NCBI GenBank assembly: GCA_947492385.1
Contig: CANLMX010000020.1
Location: 1 to 37,932, forward strand
DNA from: Planctomycetaceae bacterium
GTDB taxonomy: Bacteria; Planctomycetota; Phycisphaerae; Phycisphaerales; SM1A02
Direction: 5' to 3'
DNA length: 37,932 nt
Both the position numbers and the translations under genes were made by a program. Shown here in pieces: positions 14,557 through 22,098 of this stretch; position 1 is the first letter of the stretch, and each line of letters begins with the position of its first letter. A model generated the notes under the pieces. The model worked only from the letters and a program-made list of their open reading frames with translations. It did no database searches and was not told where the DNA came from.

Positions 14557-14964
14557 TCAGTCCAGCATGCGCTCGCGGAGTGCGGGCGTCGGCGCGGCGC
14601 ACGGGTCCGCCTTCCCGAGCCAGCGGAACCGGTTGCGCGCCACCCAGCGATAGGCGCCGTCGCGAAGCGACTCGGGAACGGCACGGAGCGCGAGCGCCGC
14701 GCGCCACGGCCACGGCATGCGCCGGGCGATCTCGATCACGGCGTCCGAGCGAACCCAGGCGTGGCGGTCGGTGGTCACCACGATGCTGTCGGGCGCACCC
14801 ATGGGCAACTCGACGCCCAGGCGCGCGCACTCCCGGCGGCCCAGCTCGCCCTGCAGGGGCGCGAAGCGGAATCTTCGGGTGACGTCACGCGCGGCCACGA
14901 ACGTGACGACGCGGCTGCACAGGCCGCACTCGCCGTCGAAGAGGATGAGCGCGTAGCCGCGCAT
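14557..14964 (-). CDS. Thiol-disulfide oxidoreductase DCC family protein (DUF393)
   Basis: 135 residues from ATG 14964. It opens with the family mark ILFDGECGLCSRVVTFVAARD, holding the C-x-x-C pair Cys13/Cys16 after the D-G-E/D box. It continues with RFRFAPLQGELG and a DSIVVTTDRHAWVRSDAVIEIARRM segment, both typical, and ends in RNRFRWLGK (Y/N-R-x-R-W-x-G-K/R). The family is predicted to be thioredoxin-like; no reaction is established. The ORF is open further upstream, but those residues are not conserved and overlap the divergent SDR gene. It converges with the rhodopsin operon (63-bp gap) and is divergent from the SDR gene (100 bp). There is no sign that it belongs functionally to either. 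Confidence 0.88.
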   Translation of the reverse strand: MRGYALILFDGECGLCSRVVTFVAARDVTRRFRFAPLQGELGRRECARLGVELPMGAPDSIVVTTDRHAWVRSDAVIEIARRMPWPWRAALALRAVPESLRDGAYRWVARNRFRWLGKADPCAAPTPALRERMLD

Positions 14965-15064
14965 CAGCGATGCGCGGAGTCTAGGTTGCGCGCACGGAGT
15001 CCTGCGCCGCGCACCGGCGATTCGGGACGGAACGCTGCATCCCGGGCACGCGCGACGCGAACCC

Positions 15065-16558
15065 ATGGGCGTGACCACCCCGCACCACGCACCCTCGCAT
15101 CGCACCGTCGTGGTGACCGGCGCGACCGGATACATCGGCGGTCGGCTGGTCCCGCGGCTGCTCGAGGCGGGTTTCAACGTCCGGTGCCTGGTGCGCGAGC
15201 CGCGCAAGCTCGACGCGCGTGCGTGGCGCCGCGACCCGCGGGTCGACGTGCGAAAGGTCGAACTGTCGAATCCGGTCCAGGTGGCGGCGGCCATGGCGGG
15301 CGCGGAGGCCGCGTACTACCTGGTGCACTCGATGATCGTGAAGGGCAAGGCGTATCGCGAAGAGGATCTCGCGCTTGCCCATGCCTTCGCGAACGCGGCG
15401 CGGGATGCGGGGGTCGGAAGAATCGTGTACCTCGGCGGACTCGGCGAACTGGGGCCAAGCCTGAGCACGCACCTCTCGTCCCGCCGCGAGGTGGAGGGCG
15501 CACTGCGCGCCACCGGCGTCCCCGTCACCGTCTTCCGTGCGGCGATGATCATCGGCTCCGGTTCGGCGTCGTTCGAGATCCTCCGCTACCTGGTGGAGCA
15601 CCTCCCGGTCATGATCACGCCGCGGTGGGTGACGACGCGCTCGCAGCCGATCGCGGTCCGGAACGTGCTTCACGACCTGGTCACCTGCCTGGACGTCCCG
15701 GAGACCGTCGGTCGCACGCTCGACATCGGCGGGCCCGAGGTGCTCTCGTACCTGCAGCTCATGCGCATCATGGCCGAGGCACGCGGGCTGCCGCGGCGCG
15801 CGGTGATCCCGGTTCCGGTGCTGACGCCGCGCCTCAGTTCGCTGTGGATCCACCTGGTCACGCCGGTGCCACACACCATCGCACGGCCGCTGGCCGAGGG
15901 ACTCCGCAACGAGACGGTGTGCCGAAACGACGACGCGGCCAGGCTCATGCCGCAGCGACTGCTCACGATGCGCGAGGCGATCGACGCGGCGCTCGGCCGT
16001 CGCGCGGACGACGACGTGGAGACCGCGTGGTCGGACGCGGGGGCCATTCCCGGAGACCCGGACTGGGCGGGCGGGACCGTCTTCGTCGACCGTCGCCAGA
16101 TGCACGTGGATGCGCCGCCCGCGGCGGTGTTCGCGACGGCCTCGGCCATCGGAGGCGACACCGGCTGGTACGGGGGCAACTGGCTGTGGCGCCTCCGCGG
16201 GCTGATGGACACGCTTGCGGGCGGCCCCGGCCTGCGGCGCGGGCGGCGTGACCGGCAGCAGCTCGAGGTGGGCGATGCGCTCGACTTCTGGCGCGTGATC
16301 GATGTGCAGCCCGGGCGGAGCTTCGAGCTTCGGGCGGAGATGAAGCTGCCCGGGATCGCGACGCTGAGGATGGAGGTCGAGCCCGAATCGAATGGCAGCG
16401 CGCTCATCTTGACGGCGCGATTCCGGCCGCGCGGGCTGCTCGGGATCCTCTACTGGTATGCGGTGCTCCCGCTCCATGGGATCGTGTTCACGGGGATGCT
16501 GCGAGGACTGAAGCGAGCGGCTACTTCCCCTTCCGGAACGCCGTCTCGTAGAGCTTGA
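15065..16558 (+). CDS. SDR/NmrA-like NAD(P)-binding protein with DUF2867 domain
   Basis: 497 residues. Residues 12-300 form an extended/atypical short-chain dehydrogenase (Rossmann) domain with the dinucleotide loop TGATGYIGGRL (18-28), the basic VREPRK after strand 2 (suggesting NADP), AYYLVHSM, and YLGGLGELG in place of a classical catalytic Tyr-Lys pair. Residues about 330-485 match DUF2867: VFVDRRQMHVDAPPAAVFA, GWYGGNWLWRLRGLMD, and the tail LPLHGIVFTGML. Proteins with this pair of domains are common; the substrate is unknown. Start ATG 15065 is followed at once by the Rossmann strand. The last 38 bp overlap the convergent DUF1801 gene, a sizeable antisense overlap, though both C-termini look intact. 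The final ~12 residues are not conserved. Confidence 0.87.
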   Translation: MGVTTPHHAPSHRTVVVTGATGYIGGRLVPRLLEAGFNVRCLVREPRKLDARAWRRDPRVDVRKVELSNPVQVAAAMAGAEAAYYLVHSMIVKGKAYREEDLALAHAFANAARDAGVGRIVYLGGLGELGPSLSTHLSSRREVEGALRATGVPVTVFRAAMIIGSGSASFEILRYLVEHLPVMITPRWVTTRSQPIAVRNVLHDLVTCLDVPETVGRTLDIGGPEVLSYLQLMRIMAEARGLPRRAVIPVPVLTPRLSSLWIHLVTPVPHTIARPLAEGLRNETVCRNDDAARLMPQRLLTMREAIDAALGRRADDDVETAWSDAGAIPGDPDWAGGTVFVDRRQMHVDAPPAAVFATASAIGGDTGWYGGNWLWRLRGLMDTLAGGPGLRRGRRDRQQLEVGDALDFWRVIDVQPGRSFELRAEMKLPGIATLRMEVEPESNGSALILTARFRPRGLLGILYWYAVLPLHGIVFTGMLRGLKRAATSPSGTPSRRA

Positions 16559-17045
16559 TCCACTGCGTGGGGGTCATCCGCCGACAGAGGTCCGCGATCA
16601 GCGGGACGCAGATGTCCTCCGGCTTCTTGAAGCGCACGCAGCTCTTGCCCATGTCGAGCTTCTTCGGCAGGCGCTTGGCGGCCTCGGCGGTGAACCACGC
16701 GAGGAGCTTCGGGTCTGCATAGATACCCATGTGATAGAACGCAATGTGCGACTTCTGCGACGCGAGCCCGAGGAACGGGAGCGGCGAGCCGGGCGTGCAG
16801 TGGTAGCCCGCCGGATAGGTGGAGAGCGGGACGACCCAGCCTGGCATGCCGTAGGCCATGACCTCCTCGAAGCCCTTGGGGAGTGCCTTGGCGATCGCCG
16901 CGCGGAGCTCCTGCATGACGGCACGGCGTTCGGGCGGGAGGGCCTTGAAGTAGGCATCGGGATCCGTTGCCGCGGCGCGCTTCGGGGCCGTTGCCTTGCG
17001 GCCCGTGGCCTTCTTCGGTGTCGAACGGGACGAAGTCTTCTTCAC
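16521..17045 (-). CDS. DUF1801 (YdhG-like) domain protein with Lys-rich N-terminus
   Basis: 174 residues from GTG 17045. Residues 1-30 are a Lys/Ser/Thr/Ala-rich tail resembling DNA- or RNA-binding extensions. From about residue 32 the DUF1801 fold follows: DAYFKALPPERRAVMQELRAAI, then FEEVMAYGMPGWVVPL, SHIAFYHMGIY, and LDMGKSCVRFKKPEDI, the family's repeat of beta strands facing a helix. The family is uncharacterised. The GTG is preferred because upstream in-frame codons overlap the next gene and show no conservation; no strong Shine-Dalgarno is present. A decayed relative of the same broad family is at 21876-22095. Confidence 0.85.
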   Translation of the reverse strand: MKKTSSRSTPKKATGRKATAPKRAAATDPDAYFKALPPERRAVMQELRAAIAKALPKGFEEVMAYGMPGWVVPLSTYPAGYHCTPGSPLPFLGLASQKSHIAFYHMGIYADPKLLAWFTAEAAKRLPKKLDMGKSCVRFKKPEDICVPLIADLCRRMTPTQWIKLYETAFRKGK

Positions 17046-17076
17046 GGGAGGATCGTAACCAAGGACCGCGGGGCAA

Positions 17077-17394
17077 TCAGCGGTTCTGGTGCGCGGCACA
17101 CTCCAGGACGATGAGCCGCCCGTCGTTGCGCTCGAATCGTTCGCAGGCATAGGCAAGGGACAGCTCCTCGGCCAGCGCCCGGTCGTCCTCGATGAGCTCG
17201 ACGTATGCGGGAAGCGCCGCAATGCGGGCCGCCGGAACAAGGAGCATCGCGGCTGCAATGCCGGCGACAACCACGACCGCAACCACCAGCGTCGCTCCGG
17301 CGCGGATGAACCGGCGCCGGCGGCGATGCGCGCGATCGAACTCCTCGAGTCCTCGGGCGAGGGTTTGCGTCTGGTGCTCGGTCAGGTCGTTCAT
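17077..17394 (-). CDS. Small single-span membrane protein coupled to the ECF sigma factor (possible anti-sigma)
   Basis: 105 residues. An N-terminal helix (MNDLTEHQTQTLARGLEEFD) is followed by a run of basic residues (HRRRRRF, residues 23-29), one membrane helix (about 33-58) and a short outer region with two cysteines. Its ATG overlaps the stop of the sigma gene (ATGA), so the two are translated together. The position and topology (cytoplasmic helix, one span, outer domain) fit an anti-sigma factor, but no ZAS His-x3-Cys-x2-Cys motif is present and no family was recognised. The role is therefore inference only. Confidence 0.65.
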   Translation of the reverse strand: MNDLTEHQTQTLARGLEEFDRAHRRRRRFIRAGATLVVAVVVVAGIAAAMLLVPAARIAALPAYVELIEDDRALAEELSLAYACERFERNDGRLIVLECAAHQNR

Positions 17395-17945
17395 GGGTTC
17401 ATCCTCAATGCACGTGCTCGCTCTGCCGCGCGCCGAAGGCGGCTGTCAGCGGCGGCCCGGCCGATGCCGAGCCACTCGGCGATGGACGCGATCGTCGCGT
17501 CCGTCCGGGCGACCAGTTCGAGCAGCGACCGGTCGTCCGCGTGAAGCCGGGACGCGTCGTGACGAATCTGCTCGAGCAGTTCGAAGTCCTTCAGGTAGTC
17601 CGCTGCTTCCTCGCGCATGCGCGCCACACGCCGCTCGCGGCAGCGGCGGGCAAGCTCGGAGCGCAGCAGGTCGATCGCCGCACTGCGCACGATGCGGCGA
17701 AGCCATGCGTCGAGGCTGGCGGACGTCGCGCAGCGACGCGGGGCACGCGCCACACGGAGCCACGCATCCTGCGCGGCGTCGGCCGCCAGGTCGTGGCGGC
17801 GGCCAAGGATCCGCAACGACTCCGCCTCGACGAACGCGACGCGACGGCGGAAGAGGAGCTCGTATGCCGCACGATCGCCGCCGACCAGCTGCGCGGTGCA
17901 GCGGTCGACGACGTCATCACCGAACTCGGCCGCTTCGGCGGTCAC
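17391..17945 (-). CDS. ECF-type RNA polymerase sigma factor
   Basis: 184 residues from GTG 17945. Region 2 is seen in AYELLFRRRVAFVEAESLRIL and the core-binding AADAAQDAWLRVARAP (D-x-x-Q-D/E-x-x-L motif, about residues 54-69), followed by the region 2.4-like SLDAWLRRIVRSAAIDLLRSE. Region 4 is near the C-terminus (LLELVARTDATIASIAEWLGIGRAAADSRLRRAAERAR), a helix-turn-helix that reads the -35 box. The length is typical of ECF sigma factors. The GTG overlaps the stop of the DUF1573 gene (GTGA) and the stop overlaps the next start (ATGA), so three genes are translated in a chain. The ECF subgroup and the target promoters are unknown. Confidence 0.88.
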   Translation of the reverse strand: MTAEAAEFGDDVVDRCTAQLVGGDRAAYELLFRRRVAFVEAESLRILGRRHDLAADAAQDAWLRVARAPRRCATSASLDAWLRRIVRSAAIDLLRSELARRCRERRVARMREEAADYLKDFELLEQIRHDASRLHADDRSLLELVARTDATIASIAEWLGIGRAAADSRLRRAAERARALRMNP

Positions 17946-18652
17946 GGGGCCGTGGTTCCGGCGGACTCGCGCACCAGGTTGGGCGAAGGCAGCGAGCGGA
18001 CCGAGTCGCGGACGGCGGCGATGTCCTCGCCAGACCCGTGGACGAAGAGCATGCCCGACTCGCGGTGCAGGCGCATCCGGAACTCGCCCGACCGCGCCGA
18101 GCCGGCGAGGCCGCGGTCGATCGCGAAGAGCAGCGCGTCCTGCTCGGCCTCGATCGCGCCGCGGCGCTCGTCGCCCGACGCGGCGGGCGGCAGGCGGAAC
18201 AGCACCACCTGCTCCGATGGGTCGCCGGCGTTCTCGTCCGCCTTGACGCGCCCCTTGATCTGCATGGTCTCGACCGTCCCGCCGCCGAGCGTGAAGTGCA
18301 CGGCCTTGGCAAGTTCGATGCCGCCCTTCTTGCCCGGGTCGAGCGTGATGTCGAGCGTGAAGGACGCGCCGGGGGCGACCGGGCCCTTCGGCGGGTCGCT
18401 GACCTTGGTGCAGCCGCAGCCGGCCTTGATGCCCTCGATGGTGACCGGCGTGTCGCTTGCGTTGGTGACGGTGATGGTCGCGGTCTTCGGCGTGGCGACG
18501 GTCATCTCGCCGAGGTCGAGCACCGCGGGCGAGAACCGAAGCGCCCGTGGCGCGGTCGCGGCGGGCGGCACCTGGGCGCCGTCAGCGGCGCGCGCGGGGG
18601 CGACCGGACCAAGCGCGATCATCAGGCAAGCGATGGATGCGATTCGAAGCAT
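17942..18652 (-). CDS. Exported DUF1573 domain protein
   Basis: 236 residues from ATG 18652, with GGAGG upstream. The signal peptide (MLRIASIACLMIALGPVAPARA) is followed by a DUF1573/HYDIN-like immunoglobulin-type domain, about residues 35-130: LDLGEMTVATPKTATITVTNASDTPVTIEGIKAGCGCTKV. Here the C-G-C motif and the N-x-S/T strand order are diagnostic. A second part (about 140-236) is less clear and contains GMLFVHGSGEDIAAVRDSVRSL. DUF1573 proteins are exported and common in Bacteroidetes and Planctomycetes; no activity is known. It is the first gene of the leftward operon with the sigma factor. Upstream in-frame codons to 18802 look non-coding. Confidence 0.85.
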   Translation of the reverse strand: MLRIASIACLMIALGPVAPARAADGAQVPPAATAPRALRFSPAVLDLGEMTVATPKTATITVTNASDTPVTIEGIKAGCGCTKVSDPPKGPVAPGASFTLDITLDPGKKGGIELAKAVHFTLGGGTVETMQIKGRVKADENAGDPSEQVVLFRLPPAASGDERRGAIEAEQDALLFAIDRGLAGSARSGEFRMRLHRESGMLFVHGSGEDIAAVRDSVRSLPSPNLVRESAGTTAP

Positions 18653-18872
18653 GGGCGGACAGTCCTCCGTGGGGTGTCGGGCGATGCCGACCTGCGCTCG
18701 CAGGCCGTCACATGATGAACGGAGCGGGGAAGCGGGATTCGTCAGGAGATCGGAACAATCCTGCTCGCTGCCCCTTCGCCCTCGATGAGCGCGCGGCAGC
18801 ATGCGGGGCCATGGCGCAGGTGCAGGATGCGCTGCGCGGATGGGTCGCTCCCCGCGGGCGGGCCCGGGCGAA

Positions 18873-19259
18873 TCAGTAGCTCAGCGCGACCACCCCCGGC
18901 AGCCGCTCGAAGTCGCGGGCATTGCGCGTCACTAGCGGGCGCGCGTGCCGCGCCGCGGTGGCGGCGATCCAGAGATCGTTGTCCCCGACGGACCGTCCCT
19001 CCGCACGGGATTGACGGCTGAGTCGGCTCCAGATCCACGACGTCTCCGGATCGATCGTCAGCAACTCGAAGGAGCCGAGCAGTCGCTCCACGGCGATTCG
19101 CCCCGCGTCCTCGTAGCCCTCGCTGAGCTCGGCTGCGGCAACGACGCTCACCCCGACGGGCATCGAGCCATGCTCGCGCAGGAACGCGGCGACCGGGCCT
19201 GGAGTCCGGCGGCGAAGCTCGCGCTCAAGGTCGATCAGGAACGTGGTGTCGACGATCAC
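18873..19259 (-). CDS. vapC: VapC-family PIN-domain toxin (ribonuclease)
   Basis: 128 residues from GTG 19259. The acidic residues that hold Mg2+ in PIN nucleases are in place: Asp4 (MIVDTTFLID), Glu44 (AAAELSEGY), Asp93/Asp95 (GDNDLWIAATA) and Asp116 (TRNARDF). VapC toxins cut RNA, often initiator tRNA or rRNA, and are held inactive by VapB. The start overlaps the vapB stop by 4 bp (GTGA). The specific RNA target cannot be read from the sequence. A 220-bp gap with no recognised feature separates its stop from the DUF1573 gene upstream of which it lies. Confidence 0.9.
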   Translation of the reverse strand: MIVDTTFLIDLERELRRRTPGPVAAFLREHGSMPVGVSVVAAAELSEGYEDAGRIAVERLLGSFELLTIDPETSWIWSRLSRQSRAEGRSVGDNDLWIAATAARHARPLVTRNARDFERLPGVVALSY

Positions 19260-19519
19260 GGCTGCGCCCGCCGATCACGGCGCGGGCGCGGGCGGCGCTG
19301 GATCTCGTCAAGGCGATCGAGCTCGGATTCCGACGGCAGCCAGAGTTGCTCACCCAGCGCAAAGAGCCGCTGCACCAACGCATCGCCCGCCGCGCCGGAC
19401 TGCGCATGGCCGGCGCCCAACCGCTTGACGACGCGCGAGAACGACTCCGACGGCGTGGCGCGAAGCCGTCGAAGGGTCTCATAAGCCTCAACATCCAGCG
19501 AGATGGTCTTGTGTGCCAT
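19256..19519 (-). CDS. vapB: VapB-type antitoxin
   Basis: 87 residues from ATG 19519. The N-terminus MAHKTISLDVEAYETLRRLR is a ribbon-helix-helix DNA-binding start, followed by SESFSRVVKRLG, the pattern of the short VapB (DUF217-like) antitoxins. The C-terminus (LWLPSESELDRLDEIQRR, then a basic RPRPRRDRR tail) would wrap the toxin. Coupling to vapC by overlap and the order antitoxin-then-toxin are standard. Frame extension further upstream is low-complexity and antisense to the serine hydrolase gene. A short palindrome in its promoter (19538-19551) is a candidate autoregulatory operator. Confidence 0.85.
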   Translation of the reverse strand: MAHKTISLDVEAYETLRRLRATPSESFSRVVKRLGAGHAQSGAAGDALVQRLFALGEQLWLPSESELDRLDEIQRRPRPRRDRRAQP

Positions 19520-19525
19520 GCATGC

Positions 19526-19555
19526 ACAGTAACAGATACACAGACTTGTGTCCAA
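19526..19555 (-). promoter_or_regulatory. Candidate vapBC promoter with operator dyad
   Basis: On the minus strand TTGGAC (19555-19550) and TACTGT (19531-19526) are spaced by 18 bp, a weak sigma-70 pair. Within the spacer and -35 edge, ACACA-GACT-TGTGT (19538-19551) is a perfect 5-bp dyad. Toxin-antitoxin complexes usually bind such sites to repress themselves. It lies 7-36 bp before the vapB ATG. Confidence 0.4.
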
Positions 19556-19642
19556 CCACTCCGCGCGCAATCGCGGCAATGCCCTGCCATCGGCGCTCGT
19601 TCCGCACACTGAACCGAACCACCCGCGTCCGGAGGCGAGCCC

Positions 19643-21742
19643 GTGCCAGGCGTACGAAGATCCGCAGCTCCGATCGCAACCGCCGCCCTGGCGGCAGCGC
19701 TTGCCTTCGCCTTCCTGCTCGCCGGATGGCATGCCGGCGCGCAGGCGCCGCCCGCCGCATCGCCCCAGTCCCCCACCCAAACCACCGCCCCGGCCGCGCA
19801 AGCCTCCCCCTGGTCGGCCGCCGCCGCCTACTCGCGCCAGAGCGGCGGCGAGGTGCTCCTGGTGCTGCGCGACGGCAAGGTGGTGTTCGAGGACTCGGTC
19901 GATGGATGGGATTCGGACCGGCCGCATCCGCTCGCGAGCGGCACCAAGAGCTTCACGGGCGTCGCCGCAATGCTCGCCGTCCAGCAGGGGCTCATCACGC
20001 TCGACGAGCGCGTCAGCGACACGATCACTGAATGGAAGGACGATCCACGCAAGCGCGCGATCACGGTGCGGCAGCTGCTTGACCTCTCAAGCGGCCTGCA
20101 GCCGGACAGTGCCGAGGACCGGCAGCGCATCCGGTCGATCGCGGGCGGAGGGCTCCTCGAGCGTGCGCGTGCGGCGCGCGCGCGTCCGGACGACTTCCAG
20201 GCGCAGGCCCTCGAGGCCCCTACGGAGCACGAGCCGGGCTCGCGATTCGAGTACGGCGGCAACCACTTCCATGCGTTCGGCGCGTTCCTCGAGCGGCGCC
20301 TCGCGGCGCGCGGCGTGAAGCCGGCGACGGCGTGGGAATGGTACGAGGCGAACCTCCTCGAACCGATCGGCATGAAGGTCGCGCGGATCGGCCGAGACCG
20401 CGCGGGTCACCCGAACCTGCCGGGCGGCGCGTCGGCGTCGGCCGCCGAATGGGCGAAGTTCGGCGAATTCGTGCGGTTGAACGGCGCGGTGCGCGCAGCC
20501 GACGGGAGCGCGCGGCAGGTGCTGACGCCGGAGCTCCTCGCGAAGTGCTTCGAGCCTTCGGCACGGAACGATCGCTACGGACTGACCTGGTGGCTCGGCC
20601 CGCGCGGCGGCGACGACACGCTGCCTGACGTGCGAATGGCCGCCGGACTCGGGAACCAGCGGCTCTACGTGATCCCGTCGGCGAACCTGGTGGCGGTGCG
20701 CTTCGCGCCGCTCAACGGGGGCAAGCGCCGCTTCAGCGACGAGGCGATGATCCAAGCGCTGCTGAAGGCCGCGGGCGCGGCACCGCGTGCCTTCCCCGCA
20801 ATCGAGACGGGGATGGAGTCGCGACTGATCTCGGACGGCATCCCGACCGCCGAAACGAAGCAGCCCGACGCCACCCTCCCCTGGGTCACGCCGGCCGTCA
20901 GCGCACCGCGAGTCACCTTCCACACGTTCGACAGCGCGTCCGTGAAGGGAAAGGTGAGCTACCACCTGTACACGCCCGCGGAGTACGCGCGCGACGGGGC
21001 GCGAAGATTCCCGGTTGTCTACTGGCTGCACGGCTCGGGCGGCGGGCAGGAAGGCATCCCACCGCTCGCGAAGCGCTTCGACGCGGCGATCGAGGCGGGC
21101 AAGGCCCCACCCTTCTTCGTCGTCTTCGTGAACGGGCTGCCCCAAGGCATGTACGTCGACTGGGCGGACGGGCGCGCGCCGGTGGAGTCGATGATCGTGC
21201 GCGACCTGGTGCCGCACGTCGACGCCACGCTGCGGACGGTCGCTGCGCGCGAAGGTCGCCTGCTCGACGGGTTCAGCATGGGCGGGTACGGCGCGGCAAG
21301 GCTCGGCTTCAAGTTCCCCGAGACCTTCCGTGCGGTGTCGATGCTCGGCGCGGGTCCGCTCGACCCGGACTTCGAGCGCACGCCGCGCGCGAACCCGCGC
21401 TCGCGCGACGGGCTGCTCGAGCGCGTGTACGGCAGCCGCGAGCACTTCCGCGAGGTCAGCCCGTGGGAGCTCGCCAAGGCGAGCGCCGACACGATCGCGA
21501 AGGGATCGCTGGTGCGCATCGCCGTCGGCAACCGCGACGGGACGTTCGCCCTCAACACGGAGTTTCACGATCACCTTGACGCGCTCAAGATCCCGCACGA
21601 TTGGTCGCCGCTCGCGGGAGTCGAGCATGATCCATCGAAGACCCTCGACGCGCTCGGAGATCGGACTTGGGCGTTCTATCGCCGGGCATTCGACGGCGCG
21701 CAGCGCGCGTCGGCGATCGCCGAGGGCGAAGCGCGGAAGTGA
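19643..21742 (+). CDS. Bifunctional fusion: class C beta-lactamase-like serine hydrolase plus esterase D-like alpha/beta hydrolase
   Basis: 699 residues from GTG 19643, with GGAGG 7 nt upstream. A signal peptide (about 1-33) and a Pro/Ala/Gln-rich spacer lead into a serine-hydrolase domain (about 58-385) with Ser99-x-x-Lys102 (ASGTKS), the Tyr204-x-Asn box (YGGN) and AAGLGNQ near 333-339, in the KTG/HxG place. The second half (about 425-690) is an esterase of the putative esterase/esterase-D kind: oxyanion WLHGSGGGQE, nucleophile Ser545 in GFSMGGYG, Asp632 (GNRDGTF) and His662 (GVEHDP). Both active sites look complete. Joining the two enzyme types in one exported chain suggests combined cleavage of an ester- or amide-linked envelope or carbohydrate substrate, but neither substrate is known. 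Family members act as esterases and peptidases as well as beta-lactamases, so resistance should not be assumed. Confidence 0.88.
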   Translation: MPGVRRSAAPIATAALAAALAFAFLLAGWHAGAQAPPAASPQSPTQTTAPAAQASPWSAAAAYSRQSGGEVLLVLRDGKVVFEDSVDGWDSDRPHPLASGTKSFTGVAAMLAVQQGLITLDERVSDTITEWKDDPRKRAITVRQLLDLSSGLQPDSAEDRQRIRSIAGGGLLERARAARARPDDFQAQALEAPTEHEPGSRFEYGGNHFHAFGAFLERRLAARGVKPATAWEWYEANLLEPIGMKVARIGRDRAGHPNLPGGASASAAEWAKFGEFVRLNGAVRAADGSARQVLTPELLAKCFEPSARNDRYGLTWWLGPRGGDDTLPDVRMAAGLGNQRLYVIPSANLVAVRFAPLNGGKRRFSDEAMIQALLKAAGAAPRAFPAIETGMESRLISDGIPTAETKQPDATLPWVTPAVSAPRVTFHTFDSASVKGKVSYHLYTPAEYARDGARRFPVVYWLHGSGGGQEGIPPLAKRFDAAIEAGKAPPFFVVFVNGLPQGMYVDWADGRAPVESMIVRDLVPHVDATLRTVAAREGRLLDGFSMGGYGAARLGFKFPETFRAVSMLGAGPLDPDFERTPRANPRSRDGLLERVYGSREHFREVSPWELAKASADTIAKGSLVRIAVGNRDGTFALNTEFHDHLDALKIPHDWSPLAGVEHDPSKTLDALGDRTWAFYRRAFDGAQRASAIAEGEARK

Positions 21743-21875
21743 GGGTGTTACGGCGCAGGCGGCCGGTGAAGCTGACGACGTTCCCCTGGGACCGGATCGT
21801 CGACGACCTGATCTGCTCGATCGCGCACCGTCGGACGCTTGCCGAACTCCTCGCGTCCCAGGCCCACCGCCCCCC

Positions 21876-22095
21876 TTACGTTCCGCCCCACCCCGGCAGC
21901 TTGCTCGCCTGCTTCACCCACGCGGTGAACTGCCGCTCGTCGAGCGGCGCATCCTCCTCCACGTGGAGGGAGCGCGTGTGCGGGTCCTTCGATCCCACCG
22001 CGGCTCGGGCTTCAGAAACGAGCCCTTGAAGAAGGCGATCTTGATGTACCTGACGAAGCAGTGGACGCCTGGGACTCGGCCGCATGGTCACCTCG
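21876..22095 (-). pseudogene. Frameshifted, 5'-truncated DUF1801-type gene remnant
   Basis: Two minus-strand frames join into one recognisable DUF1801-type C-terminus. The upstream frame (about 22095-22005) reads ...YIKIAFFKGSFLKPEPR and the next frame (about 22000-21876) reads GSKDPHTRSLHVEEDAPLDE..FTAWVKQASKLPGWGG. Intact proteins of this kind have an IxFFKG strand followed by GSKxxxxRxLHIxEDDxLDExxxxxWxxQASxLPG in one frame. The frameshift is around 21995-22010. The N-terminal half is absent: the neighbouring DEAD-box gene ends at 22099, so it was probably lost by deletion. The plus strand of this 356-bp gap (21743-22098) shows no supported gene. Confidence 0.65.
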
Positions 22096-22098
22096 CGG

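Noticed and set aside
21766-22029. Plus-strand frame VKLTTFPWDRIVDDLICS... after the fusion hydrolase
   Set aside because: No family or good start, and it runs antisense over the recognisable DUF1801 remnant.
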